DNA from: Gnetum montanum
Lineage: Eukaryota; Streptophyta; Gnetopsida; Gnetales; Gnetaceae
Direction: 5' to 3'
Assembly: GCA_015680685.1 (NCBI GenBank)
Contig: MNCI01002045.1
Coordinates: 209,234 to 273,233, forward strand
DNA length: 64,000 nucleotides
In this document: positions 1 through 9,883 of the stretch, one piece after another
How the letters are laid out: each line of letters opens with the position of its first letter
How positions within the stretch are numbered: the stretch's first letter is position 1
The notes under the pieces: model-generated
What the model was told of the DNA's origin: nothing
Databases searched by the model: none
The model's input: the letters and a program-made list of their open reading frames with translations, nothing else
Program-made: the position numbers and the translations under genes

Positions 1-285
1 ACCTAACCAATGTCTAACTAATCCTAACATAAGCATCCAATCCCACTTGCCATGCACATCCTGAACACATATAATGCTACTAGGTTACCACACGTTAAGC
101 ATTACTAAGATTACCAAGAGTCATGCACATGCACAAAGTGGCCATGTGCTTAATTAATCACTACTTAATCTAGCTTAATTTAGCCTAATTAAGTGTTTAA
201 TCACTTAAAGCATTAAAGGAAATTGCATAAAACATTAAATGCAGAAATAAATTATTATTCTATTTCAAAGTGTTTCAAGGTAATG
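1..285 (-). repeat. LTR fragment, Athila-like family, cut by the window start
   Basis: The order of short blocks (AAGCATCCAATCCCACTTG, ACATCCTGAAC, GGTTACCA, AAGTGG, then repeated CATTAAA) matches the middle of the minus-oriented LTRs at 59354-60238 and 61619-62446. It stops abruptly where the LTR of element A begins at 286. The continuation expected after an insertion is not found beyond 21931, so it may belong to a neighbouring element whose rest lies outside the window. Confidence 0.7.
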
Positions 286-1190
286 TGATGAGCGATAGGC
301 ATCCCATGCATCCAACCATACGAATCAGAAGCATTCACTAGTGATTTGGTCAAATTCCATAGACTTAGTCACCTAAGTGGCCAATATTCCTAACTAGTTA
401 ATTATGTAGTTGCAAGGTCGTTGTTTTCTCAATCCACACTTGTGTTTTATCTGTGTGTATGGTTAAGTGTGATTTAGGCATTAGATGTATATTTTTATAA
501 TTAATTTTAATATATGTTTTCCTCCTAATGGAAAAATGATTGAGGGAAAGTTGAATGATTAATTATCTAACTAATTAACTACTTTCATTAACTAACTACC
601 CTAATGTGGAGTATCCATTCCCACTTTTTGTACACATCCCAAAGTAGTATTAACAATATTGGGTTACCAAGTGGCTATTACTAGGCTTACCACATATCCA
701 CTATTAGGATTACCAAACATTAATACGTTATGCTTAAAGTGGTTGTATTTATGTGTTTATGAGTAATTATATTAACTAAATGAGAACATAAATAGAAAGT
801 GCATGGAAAGTAAAGTGCTAAATAGAAATACTAAGCCATTCTAAGTGCTCCAATGGATGCAGGGAATCTCAATTTTATTACTATTCATACTAATGCATTC
901 ATGTACATAGGTACTTGAATAAAACACTATGTAATCTCATAAATCCATGTTGCAAGCACTCAAAGGAAAAATATTCTATCTTTACAAGTAGAAAACTATA
1001 AGGGTTCATCTAAGACTAAAATTGAAAGGTGTCATAAATACAAGGAGTGCATGCATTTATATAGGTAGTAATTATGTCAATGTTGATGTATTTATGTCAA
1101 TGCATCCTACCATGCATCGACAAGGATACGTCAATGGGGATGCATCAATGGCCATGCATTGATGCAACTTGTCTTATTGATGTCTCATCA
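286..1190 (-). repeat. 3' LTR of element A
   Basis: On the plus strand it starts TGATGAGCGATAGGC and ends GATGTCTCATCA, giving the TGATGAG..CTCATCA termini of this family. The PPT follows immediately to the right, which fixes the orientation as minus. The U3 part (about 1080-1180) holds several copies of a TTGATGCATC / CATTGACGTATCC motif upstream of a TATATAAAT box at about 1059-1067. Confidence 0.88.
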
Positions 1191-1202
1191 TACCCCCACA
1201 AT
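1191..1202 (-). other. Polypurine tract of element A
   Basis: The minus strand reads ATTGTGGGGGTA directly before the LTR. The same core (TCARTYRTGGGGGTA) precedes the 3' LTRs of B and G. PPTs prime plus-strand DNA synthesis. Confidence 0.75.
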
Positions 1203-1399
1203 TGATTAGGAACTCATGCTCAAGTGAACAAAAGCAAGACTAAGCTTCTTACAAACTAGAAGATATAGGATTTATTAATAGAAGGATAGATTAACTAACT
1301 TCTAACTCAGTTTGAGTACCAAATTATACATTGTTTACAAAAAATGAGTGTCCAACAAAATTGGACACTTTACAAAATCTTTAGCAAGCACTTGTAGAA

Positions 1400-4229
1400 T
1401 TGTCAAAGACATAATACCTAGAGGTGGAGGATCTTAGGGCTTTGATAGTCCCTTGTCCTATCTTGGTGTTGATAGAGGTTAAGGTTGATGTGCTATTATC
1501 ATTGATTCTACTAGAATCTTGAAAGCATCTAAGAGTGCTCTCATTTCTCTTCTTTTCTCCATGGATCATAAATAGTTCAAGGGGCTTCATCAGTGTGGGT
1601 TGGCGTAGGAATCTCCCATGAGCATGACATTGAAGAAAATAATTCCTTCGCATTAATAAACCAAGCTACGAATTATTTATGTTCAACATTGAACATTTTT
1701 ATTAGGTTCTACAACTCTTGGTAGTTATTCATCCTTCTAGCTAGGTTCTCAACAATAGATCGTTAATTAGTGAATCTACTTCTAAGAACTTTAAGCTCCA
1801 TGTTGGCTATCTCTAACTTTTGTTTTGTTTCCTTATGGAGCTTGAATTCCACCTCATAGAGGAGGTAAGAACTAGCTCCCTACTTCTTCAATTCTATTGT
1901 TGGCCTCCTTGCTATCAGCATCATCAAGTTTGCATAATGGAGGTTGGTGACCTCCATGTGCTTCATGATCTCTTCAATTTGCAACTCCTAGAATTTCTAC
2001 ATTGTTATATGCATTTAGTCTATTAAAGATGGGATGTCATATGTTGCCTCTTTGCTAGACTTGCTAGAGTGTCTTGTTCATCTCTACATTTACTAATTGA
2101 ATCTCCTTTTTGTTGATCTCCTTGAGGAGCCCAACCTGGTCCCTGTAGTGATTCTTTACATGTTTGAACTTCAAGGCTTCATTCTTCCATGTGACTATCT
2201 TAATTGTAGTCTTCTAGCGAAGAGCACAAGCTTCCGTCATTGAGAGATTATAGTTTTCAGTTACCAACCTTCTCAGGTCTAGGTTCACCTTGGTGAGCTA
2301 CTCCTATTGCTAGCATATTAATTCAACCATTTGGTCATTTTGTTGCTTAGCATTGCATAGGTAGTGATTTTTCTTTAAAAGGATCAAATGTTTCTTCCAG
2401 ACCTTTGATAGGTCTTTGTTAGTGTTGAAAATCATGGCTTCTAATAAGGACATGTTGAAGATCTTAGCCTCTTTTACATTCTCAACCTTTTGAAGTCTTT
2501 GTTGAAGCTATTGGAAAGCTTCATTCCTAGTAAGTTCAGGCATAAGAATAGTAGGGTTGAAGAGATGGGCTTAATATTCAACAACTTTGATGACCAACTA
2601 TTGGTTGCAATGGCCTCTTAAGTTGTGTATTGGTGATTAGTAGTTTGCTCCTTGTCTCAAGCAACTATGATTAGTTTGTTGTAATGTCATCTGGAAGATT
2701 GAAGATCTCTAGAAGTGGTTTCCTAGCTTCAACTAGTCTTTCTAATACTTTCTTGTATTGGGCAGTGCTCATTTGGCCTCTTCCTACTCTTGTGGATGCA
2801 CAGATGTCCACCATTGTAGCAATGTCAAGTACTAATGCCACAGGAGCATTCAAGGCTTCACCAACCCCATTAGCCATCACCTTTGTCATTGTCTCCTAGC
2901 CTTTATACTACATGACCAAGATGGTCTCCTCTTCACATTCCTTCAACATGATAGAGAAGGCTATGGCATTTCCTAAAATCTCAAGAAATGTTTATCCAAG
3001 AATGGACACTATAATCTCTTGAGCACTTGGATTGGGCCTTGTGGATACCTAGTTCCTTTGGGCTGAGAATAGTGGGATAGTCTCACCTTCTAGCTAGTTG
3101 CTAATTCTTGAGAGCTTGTTTAAGTGGCTCATGATTGGATGATAGATGGATGGTTCTGTAGCGCCTACAGAACTTTACTATTATTGTAGTAGCTACTCCC
3201 TAAGTTTCCTTAGTCATTCAACAATTACAAGCACCTTTGGCGTAGTCTCTAGAGCTATAGCTAATGGTGGTGATGGTTGCTTCTCTTCTTACAACTTTGC
3301 TACTATCTTATCCTTCATTATTTCTTGTCATGATGTGGTAGGACCATGGTAGACCACATCATTTGAGTAACAAGCTATTCCCTGCCTTTTCATAATGTGC
3401 AAATAATGCATGAAAAGAGGAGGGTCTTCATTCTCCTTCTCATTTCTCTTGAAACATTTCTCTATCTATAGGAAAATAAGCTAGGAGAGGTTGACTAGGA
3501 TCACATGCTTGGGTAAAGAAAGTAGTAACTTTGCTAGGCATCACTGTTGGGTTCAGGTGATGAGTTGCTATTTTGAAGTATGTTCTCTTTGTCTTGATGA
3601 GAGCACTGTACTCTTTGCAATCTACTCATAGCATCGCTACATCCATTCTTTTCTTACCTCCACATTTGCTTGTGTTAAAATTTCAACCAATTTGGTCATT
3701 ATGTCTTGCAACCCAAGGGCCTCCATAATGGTCTCAACCAAGTAGAAGATGATGATGTCTTTGATTTTCATTGACACATCTTCTTATTAATTGTTCTAGA
3801 ATCAGTAAGTATCCCTCATGTATCAGTCTCCACTATTGGAGAGAATGGGCCACATAAGAGATCCTTGTAGTTGTGTACAGACCTCCTTTGATGCTAGCTC
3901 CAAGAAGGATCTAAAGTTTAACTGTTGAATAATGAAACTCTAAACCTTCTTGGTCCTAATCTTCTCTAGGCAAGCCTCTATGAGAGTGACTTCTAAGCTA
4001 GGCTTTGGCTTAGGAACCTTATCCTACATGGATTGGCTTATTTTAGTAGTGGAAATGTAGTGAATAGTTTCCACTTTGGGCTCCTCTTGAAGGGGTATGG
4101 TGGCATGAGTCACTTTAGGTGCTTATTTTTGGAGCTATTATGGTTGATGTTGCTAGCCCTTCCTCCTCTAGGTCACTTCTCCCTGGGCTACAAAGGCTCT
4201 CCTACTTGTAGTCCTCTTTTTAGTGCCAT
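1400..4229 (-). pseudogene. aORF of element A (extra 3' ORF, broken)
   Basis: This is the A copy of the large ORF lying downstream of integrase. I place the start at the ATG at 4229: the encoded start MALKRG, with a later PRGGRAS, aligns with MAPKCG and PRRGGRQ of the B copy. A GAWYLGETY-type domain follows (3.7-3.9 kb; SNSGD then YMRDTY). The open stretch at 2671-2889 contains APVALVLDIATMVDICAS and LPDDITT, matching the coiled-coil entry of B and D. A long heptad-like region runs to about 1.66 kb, then a tail where MLMGDSYANPH and IYDPWRKEEK match WEVPTP and VQDP in B. Frames change several times and stops are frequent. Function is unknown. By position it corresponds to the 'env-like' slot of Athila elements, but I see no clear transmembrane segment. 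Confidence 0.72.
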
Positions 4230-4696
4230 TATGATCAAAAGCATAATCTATGATTAACTTGTACTTTATAACCCTTAGTTATTTTGATACCTTTCTCATT
4301 AGACTAGATTATGTTTCATTTTTGGGTGTTAAGAGTTGATCATTCAATACGTTGTTTGTGATCTTGGCTAGTTGGATTATTTTAATATTATTTTTTCTTA
4401 ACTATTAGAGTTCATGTGATGGTCTTAATAATTTATGATTTTTGATTTTAATATTATTTTGATGGGTTAACCATGGAAAGTCAAAAAAATTTCAAAAATT
4501 TTGGTACTAAAAACTAAAGGCTTATGTCCCCCACAATGTAGTGCTTACCTCTGGTAGTGTGAGGATTAAAAAATAGGTAAAATCAAGTTAGTGGTTGAAG
4601 AATTATGGTGCTTAGAAGGTGCTTGGGCTTTAATAAATGGCAAAAACTCCTCTTGCTTATTTGAACAATGATGAAAAATGAGCTAAGTAGTACATG

Positions 4697-4770
4697 TATT
4701 TATACTATTTTTGTGCTACATCAATGAAGCTACATTGACTAAGCTTATTACATTAATGAAGATGCATCAA
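4697..4770 (-). promoter_or_regulatory. Candidate internal promoter of the aORF in element A
   Basis: The minus strand has TATAAATA at 4704-4697, 475 bp upstream of the aORF ATG at 4229. Just upstream of the TATA box lies CAATGTAGCTTCATTGATGT (4718-4737), then TTGATGCATC (4761-4770). The LTR U3 of the same element has CAATGTATCCCCATTGATGC (21852-21871), 16 of 20 bases identical. Promoter activity is inferred from the TATA box, the shared motif and the spacing, which is the same as in element B. Confidence 0.5.
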
Positions 4771-5267
4771 CATAGCTATGCATAGCTCAATTTTTCATAG
4801 AAAATAGGAGGAATTTTAGATGAATTCTAGAATGAAACAAGAGTTCAATGAAAGCTAGAAAAATGTAGAATGATGACAAAAACTTAGAAGAGGGTAATGT
4901 TGGATCAAAAAAAGAGGTTTGATCAGTTTCAAATGAATTTGAAATGTCAAAATAGAGCAAAACTAGATGTATAGATGTGGAATGATGGAATTGGTTGGAC
5001 AATGGTCAAGGGGTAGGAAGTTTAATGTGAGTGAGACCAAAGAAAATGTAAGTGGATCCTCCTCAACACAAGCTTTATGCCCTTGATGTCATTGCATTCC
5101 TTCAAACCAAGGAGTCCATAGTCACCAAGGATGATTAATGATCATTTCAAGTTAAAACTCATATCAAGTAAAGTAATTGTCTTAGGATTATGGGATCATC
5201 ACAAAAAATGCATTAATTAATCATAATAAAAGGTAATGAAGTGGTTTGATATGAGTTGAGAATGATG

Positions 5268-5272
5268 GTCAA
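5268..5272. repeat. Target-site duplication of element B, left copy (GTCAA)
   Basis: GTCAA precedes the left LTR of B and GTCGA follows the right LTR at 13637-13641. The single difference is a G/A transition at a CpG, as expected from decay of a 5-bp duplication. Confidence 0.75.
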
Positions 5273-6084
5273 TGATGAGTCGTCATTTGGGCGATCGCGA
5301 TATTGCGGCCACGATATCACATCTACAATATTGCAGCCTGTCTCCTCATCTATAAATAAGAGGTAGACAGATGAGTTAAGGGAGGATTAGTTTTTAAGTT
5401 AGTTTTAGTTTAAGTGTTTTAATTTCTTTCTCTAAACCCTTTTACTCCCAATGTATGCCCATAGTGTGATGATTGTAATTGTATGACATCCTTTATTCGA
5501 GTGTAACGTACTTGGACACGCACATGACCGGCAATAAAGATTGAGATTACTTCATCATTGCAACATTCACTTAGATTAATTATTTATTTACTTGTTATTT
5601 ACTACTTTCCTAATTAATCTCTCTCATCCTTAAACTCATGTTAACGCGGAATGAGTACGACTTGATTACGAGCATTTAAGTGTGACTATTTGGTAACCTA
5701 GTAGCGTACCTAGGATCTGCGCTTGGTAATCCCAATGGTAGTTGTGCACAAAGTCCAAGATGTGTATGGATAATCAAGGAATGGAAGCTCATCGCACTTA
5801 GGCTAGCTAGATTCCTTCTTACCCTTCTCTCTTAGTTTAGTTAATATTATCATTTCCCATTACCTTTAGGAATAGCGTTAGGATTATAAACACATCATAC
5901 ACCTCACTCTGGACTAAACCATACATGACAAAGCTAATACTAGTCTAGGTGGGAAGATAGTGAACTGCAACCTAAGGCTAATTGTCTAGATGGCACAACT
6001 AGTCTATCTGCGAAGTTCGACTGGATCGCGCGTGTAACGCTTGTATTCGTATGGTTGAGTGTAGGGGTACCTCACCACTCATCA
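5273..6084 (+). repeat. 5' LTR of element B
   Basis: It runs from TGATGAGTCGTCATTTGG to CCACTCATCA and ends one base before the PBS. It is clearly similar over its length to the right LTR (12839-13636), differing mostly by C/T and G/A changes. It carries the palindrome-rich U3 core and the TATA box described separately. It also contains the family-wide pair CTTGGTAACC and CTTGGTAATCCC around 5691-5735. Confidence 0.92.
5292..5358 (+). promoter_or_regulatory. LTR U3 core promoter of element B
   Basis: Imperfect copies of a GATATCGC palindrome (GCGATCGCGATATTGCGG, then GGCCACGATATCAC at 5307-5320) lie 30 bp upstream of TATAAATA at 5351-5358. The same layout is seen at 12855-12910 in the other LTR. 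TATA placement is typical of a pol II LTR promoter. The role of the palindromes is inferred. Confidence 0.65.
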
Positions 6085-6085
6085 T

Positions 6086-6103
6086 TGGCGCCGTTGTCGG
6101 GGA
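6086..6103 (+). other. Primer-binding site of element B (tRNA-Asp)
   Basis: TGGCGCCGTTGTCGGGGA starts two bases after the LTR end. It is complementary, with one mismatch, to the 3' end of plant tRNA-Asp(GUC) including CCA. Athila-type elements commonly use this primer. Confidence 0.9.
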
Positions 6104-6226
6104 CGGTGCTAGTTATCTAGATTAGTTATATCATACAAGGTCGCTATATAGGAATTAACGATATATCCTTTACAAAAATAATAATTATTAAAAGTCACAT
6201 ATAAATTCACAGACATTTTCACAACC

Positions 6227-7780
6227 ATGCCTCTCCTATAAGATTACGATAGTGCCACACCTAGTGAGGAAGTTCATTGGAGAACCAACGAACTATATGA
6301 TAATGAAGATTGGAGTATGCAACCTGAGGTGGGGGTTTCTTATGAACATAAATGAAAGCAATGTCATCTCAACACACGAAAGCATAGCTTACAAGCTGAT
6401 GATGAACCACCACTGGCCACTATAAGCCTAACGCAAATACAAGAGGCTATTCAAATCTCCCATAGGCATCATAAAGAGAGCCGTCTACCCAAGTTCGATG
6501 TAAACAACTTTCCAAAATTTTCAGGAGGCTCTGACTTAGATCTGCATCAACATTTACAAGCCTTCTATGATGCCTATACGTGGAACAACATTAATAACTA
6601 CTGGCAAAAACGCAAGCTCTTCCCTATGACACTCATTGGCCAAGCAAAAGTATGGTATAGATTGTTAAAACCAAATTCAATACGACGTTGGTCAACCATG
6701 GTAGAACTCTTTAATGAAAGATATTAAACCTACGCAAGGGTGTTGGCCTTGAGGAAACAAATCCAAAAGTGGAAACAAGCACAACATGAACCCTTGGACA
6801 TGGCCTTAGAAAGATATTATACACTGTTAAACAACTGTCTAGGCCATGGGTTTTTCAAGGAAAGGCTAATGTACCATATTATTGATGGGCTTCATGACGA
6901 AACAAGAGAAACCCTAGGGATATATGCCCAAGGTCAACTATACAAACTACAAACTCATCAAGTCCAAGAGCTTATTAAGTGGGTAGCAAAAGAAGAAGGA
7001 GAAATGGCTAGATGGAAGAGTGTTGAAAACCATCAACGGGAACAAAATCTCAACTTAACAAAGGTCCATAATCATAAAAAGGAGAAATCAACCTATCACA
7101 AGGAGAAAGAACCATCTTTGCCAATACAACAATCATTAGAAGAAGTTGAGGCAAAGATCAATAAGATGTTGGAATGGACGTATAAAAAGTATGGATAATT
7201 TATCGATATTATTGGAGATAGAGTTTTGACAACCCAAGAAGTAGGACAAAGTATTAGTAGACAATCGGAAAGAAGGGATAAGAAAAATAAAAGCTCAATT
7301 ACCAATCATACATATGAATGCAATATTTGCCTGTACGATCACCCCAAGGGCCAATGCCCAATCTTGTTACATTTATATGAACATTGGGGAAACACGTTAC
7401 ACTGAGAGTTCGTACAGAGATACTGTGTTCGATCACAGTGGCAACAATCCTAGTCATGGAGGAAACCACCCCTAATCTAGAGACACCCTTCATACCAACC
7501 GAACCCAAATGCTTATCTAGTCCAATACCCTATTTCTCCAACTAGGACAACACACTCTATCTCACCGCATTACTATTCTCCTCAATATTATCAGCCCATG
7601 TCCTCAACATAACCACCGCCTTGTGCACCTTACACTTCTCCTCAATTTCAACATTCACATCCTTTCCCTCCTTCTACATTGCCACCAACTATTCCTAAGT
7701 TGCCTGCACCACAACAACAACCTCCGAATGTTACTTGTGCTACTATTGCCAATAGCAGTGAGAGACCTCAACAACATTGA
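6227..7780 (+). pseudogene. gag: gag of element B (broken)
   Basis: From the ATG at 6227 one frame runs to 7198, broken only by stops at codon 5, in the HK-stop-KQC stretch and after LFNERY. It contains the retrotransposon gag core: LPKFDVNNFPKFSGGSD, then LHQHLQAFYDAYTWNN, AKVWYRLLKPNSIRRW and the helix-rich LERYYTLLNNCLGHG..IIDGLHDETRETLG. After the stop at 7196-7198 the same frame gives a zinc-knuckle-like CNICLYDHPKGQCP (about 7318-7359). A proline-rich tail with a frame change then runs up to the sequence gap. Gag would form the particle and bind RNA. The same motifs occur in A, C, D and G. Confidence 0.85.
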
Positions 7781-7890
7781 AGGTGTCCCTTCTTTAGAAA
7801 TGACCCTAGAAAGGGACAACACAATTCCAAGGCCACTATATCATCCACTTCTGCACAAGTCCAACCCTGTGATGCACCCTTATCTTTGAA

Positions 7891-8609
7891 NNNNNNNNNN
7901 NNNNNNNNNNNNNNNNNNNNNNNNNNNNNNNNNNNNNNNNNNNNNNNNNNNNNNNNNNNNNNNNNNNNNNNNNNNNNNNNNNNNNNNNNNNNNNNNNNNN
8001 NNNNNNNNNNNNNNNNNNNNNNNNNNNNNNNNNNNNNNNNNNNNNNNNNNNNNNNNNNNNNNNNNNNNNNNNNNNNNNNNNNNNNNNNNNNNNNNNNNNN
8101 NNNNNNNNNNNNNNNNNNNNNNNNNNNNNNNNNNNNNNNNNNNNNNNNNNNNNNNNNNNNNNNNNNNNNNNNNNNNNNNNNNNNNNNNNNNNNNNNNNNN
8201 NNNNNNNNNNNNNNNNNNNNNNNNNNNNNNNNNNNNNNNNNNNNNNNNNNNNNNNNNNNNNNNNNNNNNNNNNNNNNNNNNNNNNNNNNNNNNNNNNNNN
8301 NNNNNNNNNNNNNNNNNNNNNNNNNNNNNNNNNNNNNNNNNNNNNNNNNNNNNNNNNNNNNNNNNNNNNNNNNNNNNNNNNNNNNNNNNNNNNNNNNNNN
8401 NNNNNNNNNNNNNNNNNNNNNNNNNNNNNNNNNNNNNNNNNNNNNNNNNNNNNNNNNNNNNNNNNNNNNNNNNNNNNNNNNNNNNNNNNNNNNNNNNNNN
8501 NNNNNNNNNNNNNNNNNNNNNNNNNNNNNNNNNNNNNNNNNNNNNNNNNNNNNNNNNNNNNNNNNNNNNNNNNNNNNNNNNNNNNNNNNNNNNNNNNNNN
8601 NNNNNNNNN
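7891..8609. other. Assembly gap (719 N)
   Basis: Unbroken run of N. It follows the proline-rich end of gag directly, so any protease segment of element B would be hidden here. Whether 719 is a measured or a placeholder length cannot be told. Confidence 0.99.
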
Positions 8610-9354
8610 ACTCCTCCCTTGAATAAAATGCCAAGTGATCGTATGCCTTGTTGTTATGGTACTCTCATAGTTGCTCATCATGGGATGAAACAATGTGATG
8701 TCACTGATTAGAGAAATGGACTTGGTCCTGATCTTGGAATGATGGGTTAATGACACGTTAATCATGCTTTAGACGCAGGATTCATTATGCCCTGGGTCAG
8801 TTACCTCATGTCCCAATCTCTACGATCCCTTCTATAGTTCGTCTCATCTCACTATTCATGTAATTGTAGCTTATGTCGTGTGTAACATAGAATTCTTACC
8901 TCATTCTAGTGATATTTACATGTGTGTGTTTTGTGGAGTCACTGCGGATTACATTTAACCCTTCTAGTGCCCACGGACACTTTAAGTGTGGTTACACAAG
9001 GGCATTATAGGTTGAAACCTGCTTTAGGGAGGACCCACTTGTGTAATCTATTGTAATTCTCACATATGACATAGCTCACACACACCATTTCTTACCCTCA
9101 ACATGATTTTCAAATGATTTTCTTTCCCTACTACTATCCCTCTGAATAATAGCGTTCCGATGTACCATCACATTGCCTTTTTCTCTACCATCCAAGGTCC
9201 TTATTGATAAAATCCACAAATCATTATTCGTGCCTTCAAAACCATATAATTACCTTTGAATCCCTTAACAATAGCCTAATGTCCTAAGTTACAATGTTGA
9301 TTTCAAGAAAACCCCTAAAAAATTTGGTATTTTTGTGGTGCCCAATGTTACTAG

Positions 9355-9405
9355 GGCCGTGATATCACGACCGACGCAATATCGCATCCCCAAAACCTAT
9401 AAATA
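9355..9405 (+). promoter_or_regulatory. Candidate internal promoter of the aORF in element B
   Basis: GGCCGTGATATCAC (9355-9368) matches 12 of 14 bases of GGCCACGATATCAC in the LTR of B (5307-5320). It is followed by ACGCAATATCGCA (LTR: ACAATATTGCA) and TATAAATA at 9398-9405. The motif-to-TATA gap is almost the same as in the LTR. The aORF ATG lies 486 bp after the TATA start, against 475 bp in element A. This looks like a second copy of the U3 core placed to drive the aORF. Activity is inferred. Confidence 0.55.
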
Positions 9406-9577
9406 GGCAACCCTCCCATAACACTTGGCATCCTTTCTCATCATTCACATGGGGGAGTTTTTCAAATTTTTCTCTACGACTTGCGAGTGTGACACCCTTG
9501 CTTTTCTACCTATATCTCACTCGCTGGTACTCCGATTTTAATTCCGTCTGAACCTACCTGAACCCGGAGTGTTCAGC

Positions 9578-9595
9578 TTAGTCGTGGGGGAGGGA
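9578..9595 (+). other. Internal PPT-like purine tract of element B
   Basis: TTAGTCGTGGGGGAGGGA closely resembles the terminal PPT of B (CAGTCATGGGGGTA, 12825-12838). Similar tracts lie after integrase in A (14622-14634) and D (33264-33278). It could be a central plus-strand primer or a relic of an older 3' end. Confidence 0.45.
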
Positions 9596-9854
9596 CACTT
9601 GCCGAATAGCACATAAATGTTTTGGAATTTATCATCGCCCAAAGGACATTATTAAGGGTAATTAGTTGTAAATTAAGAATGAAATGTGCCAAAAAATCAT
9701 TTAATCCTTTAGGTACACCGGGAAATTAAAATTGAAAACCACCTAAGTAAAACAAACTTATTATTACAATCTTTCAAGTAATATCATATGGAGATGAAAT
9801 AAATTAATTAATTAAGGAAAGCAGTAAGGTATAACTTAACTTCAAAAACAATCT

Positions 9855-9883
9855 TACTAATGCTTGGCCCCGTGTGATTGCAG
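9855..9883 (+). promoter_or_regulatory. Possible branch point and 3' splice site before the aORF
   Basis: TTACTAATG (branch-point like) is followed about 20 bases later by GATTGCAG, and the ATG of the aORF is the next codon. A leader intron from the internal promoter, or from the LTR, would put this ATG first on the mRNA. I cannot identify a donor with confidence; GGGTAATT near 9656 is one option. Confidence 0.35.

Larger units (their letters stand above)
4230..5272 (-). other. Element A spacer upstream of the aORF, part 1
   Basis: No coding signal. The right part (about 4980-5150) aligns with element D at about 31920-32120 (shared blocks GTAAGTGG, TCCTCCTCA, ATGCCCTT). This segment holds the candidate internal promoter at 4697-4770. 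Element B is inserted at its right edge. Confidence 0.6.
8610..9883 (+). other. Element B noncoding spacer between gag and aORF
   Basis: I find no protein similarity to pol in either strand of this stretch. It holds a U3-like motif with TATAAATA (9355-9405), a purine tract like the PPT (9578-9595) and a possible branch point and splice acceptor directly before the aORF ATG. It therefore looks regulatory rather than coding. Confidence 0.6.

Noticed and set aside
7768-8765. Long open frames across 7768-8765 on both strands
   Set aside because: They consist almost wholly of the N gap; there is no coding evidence.
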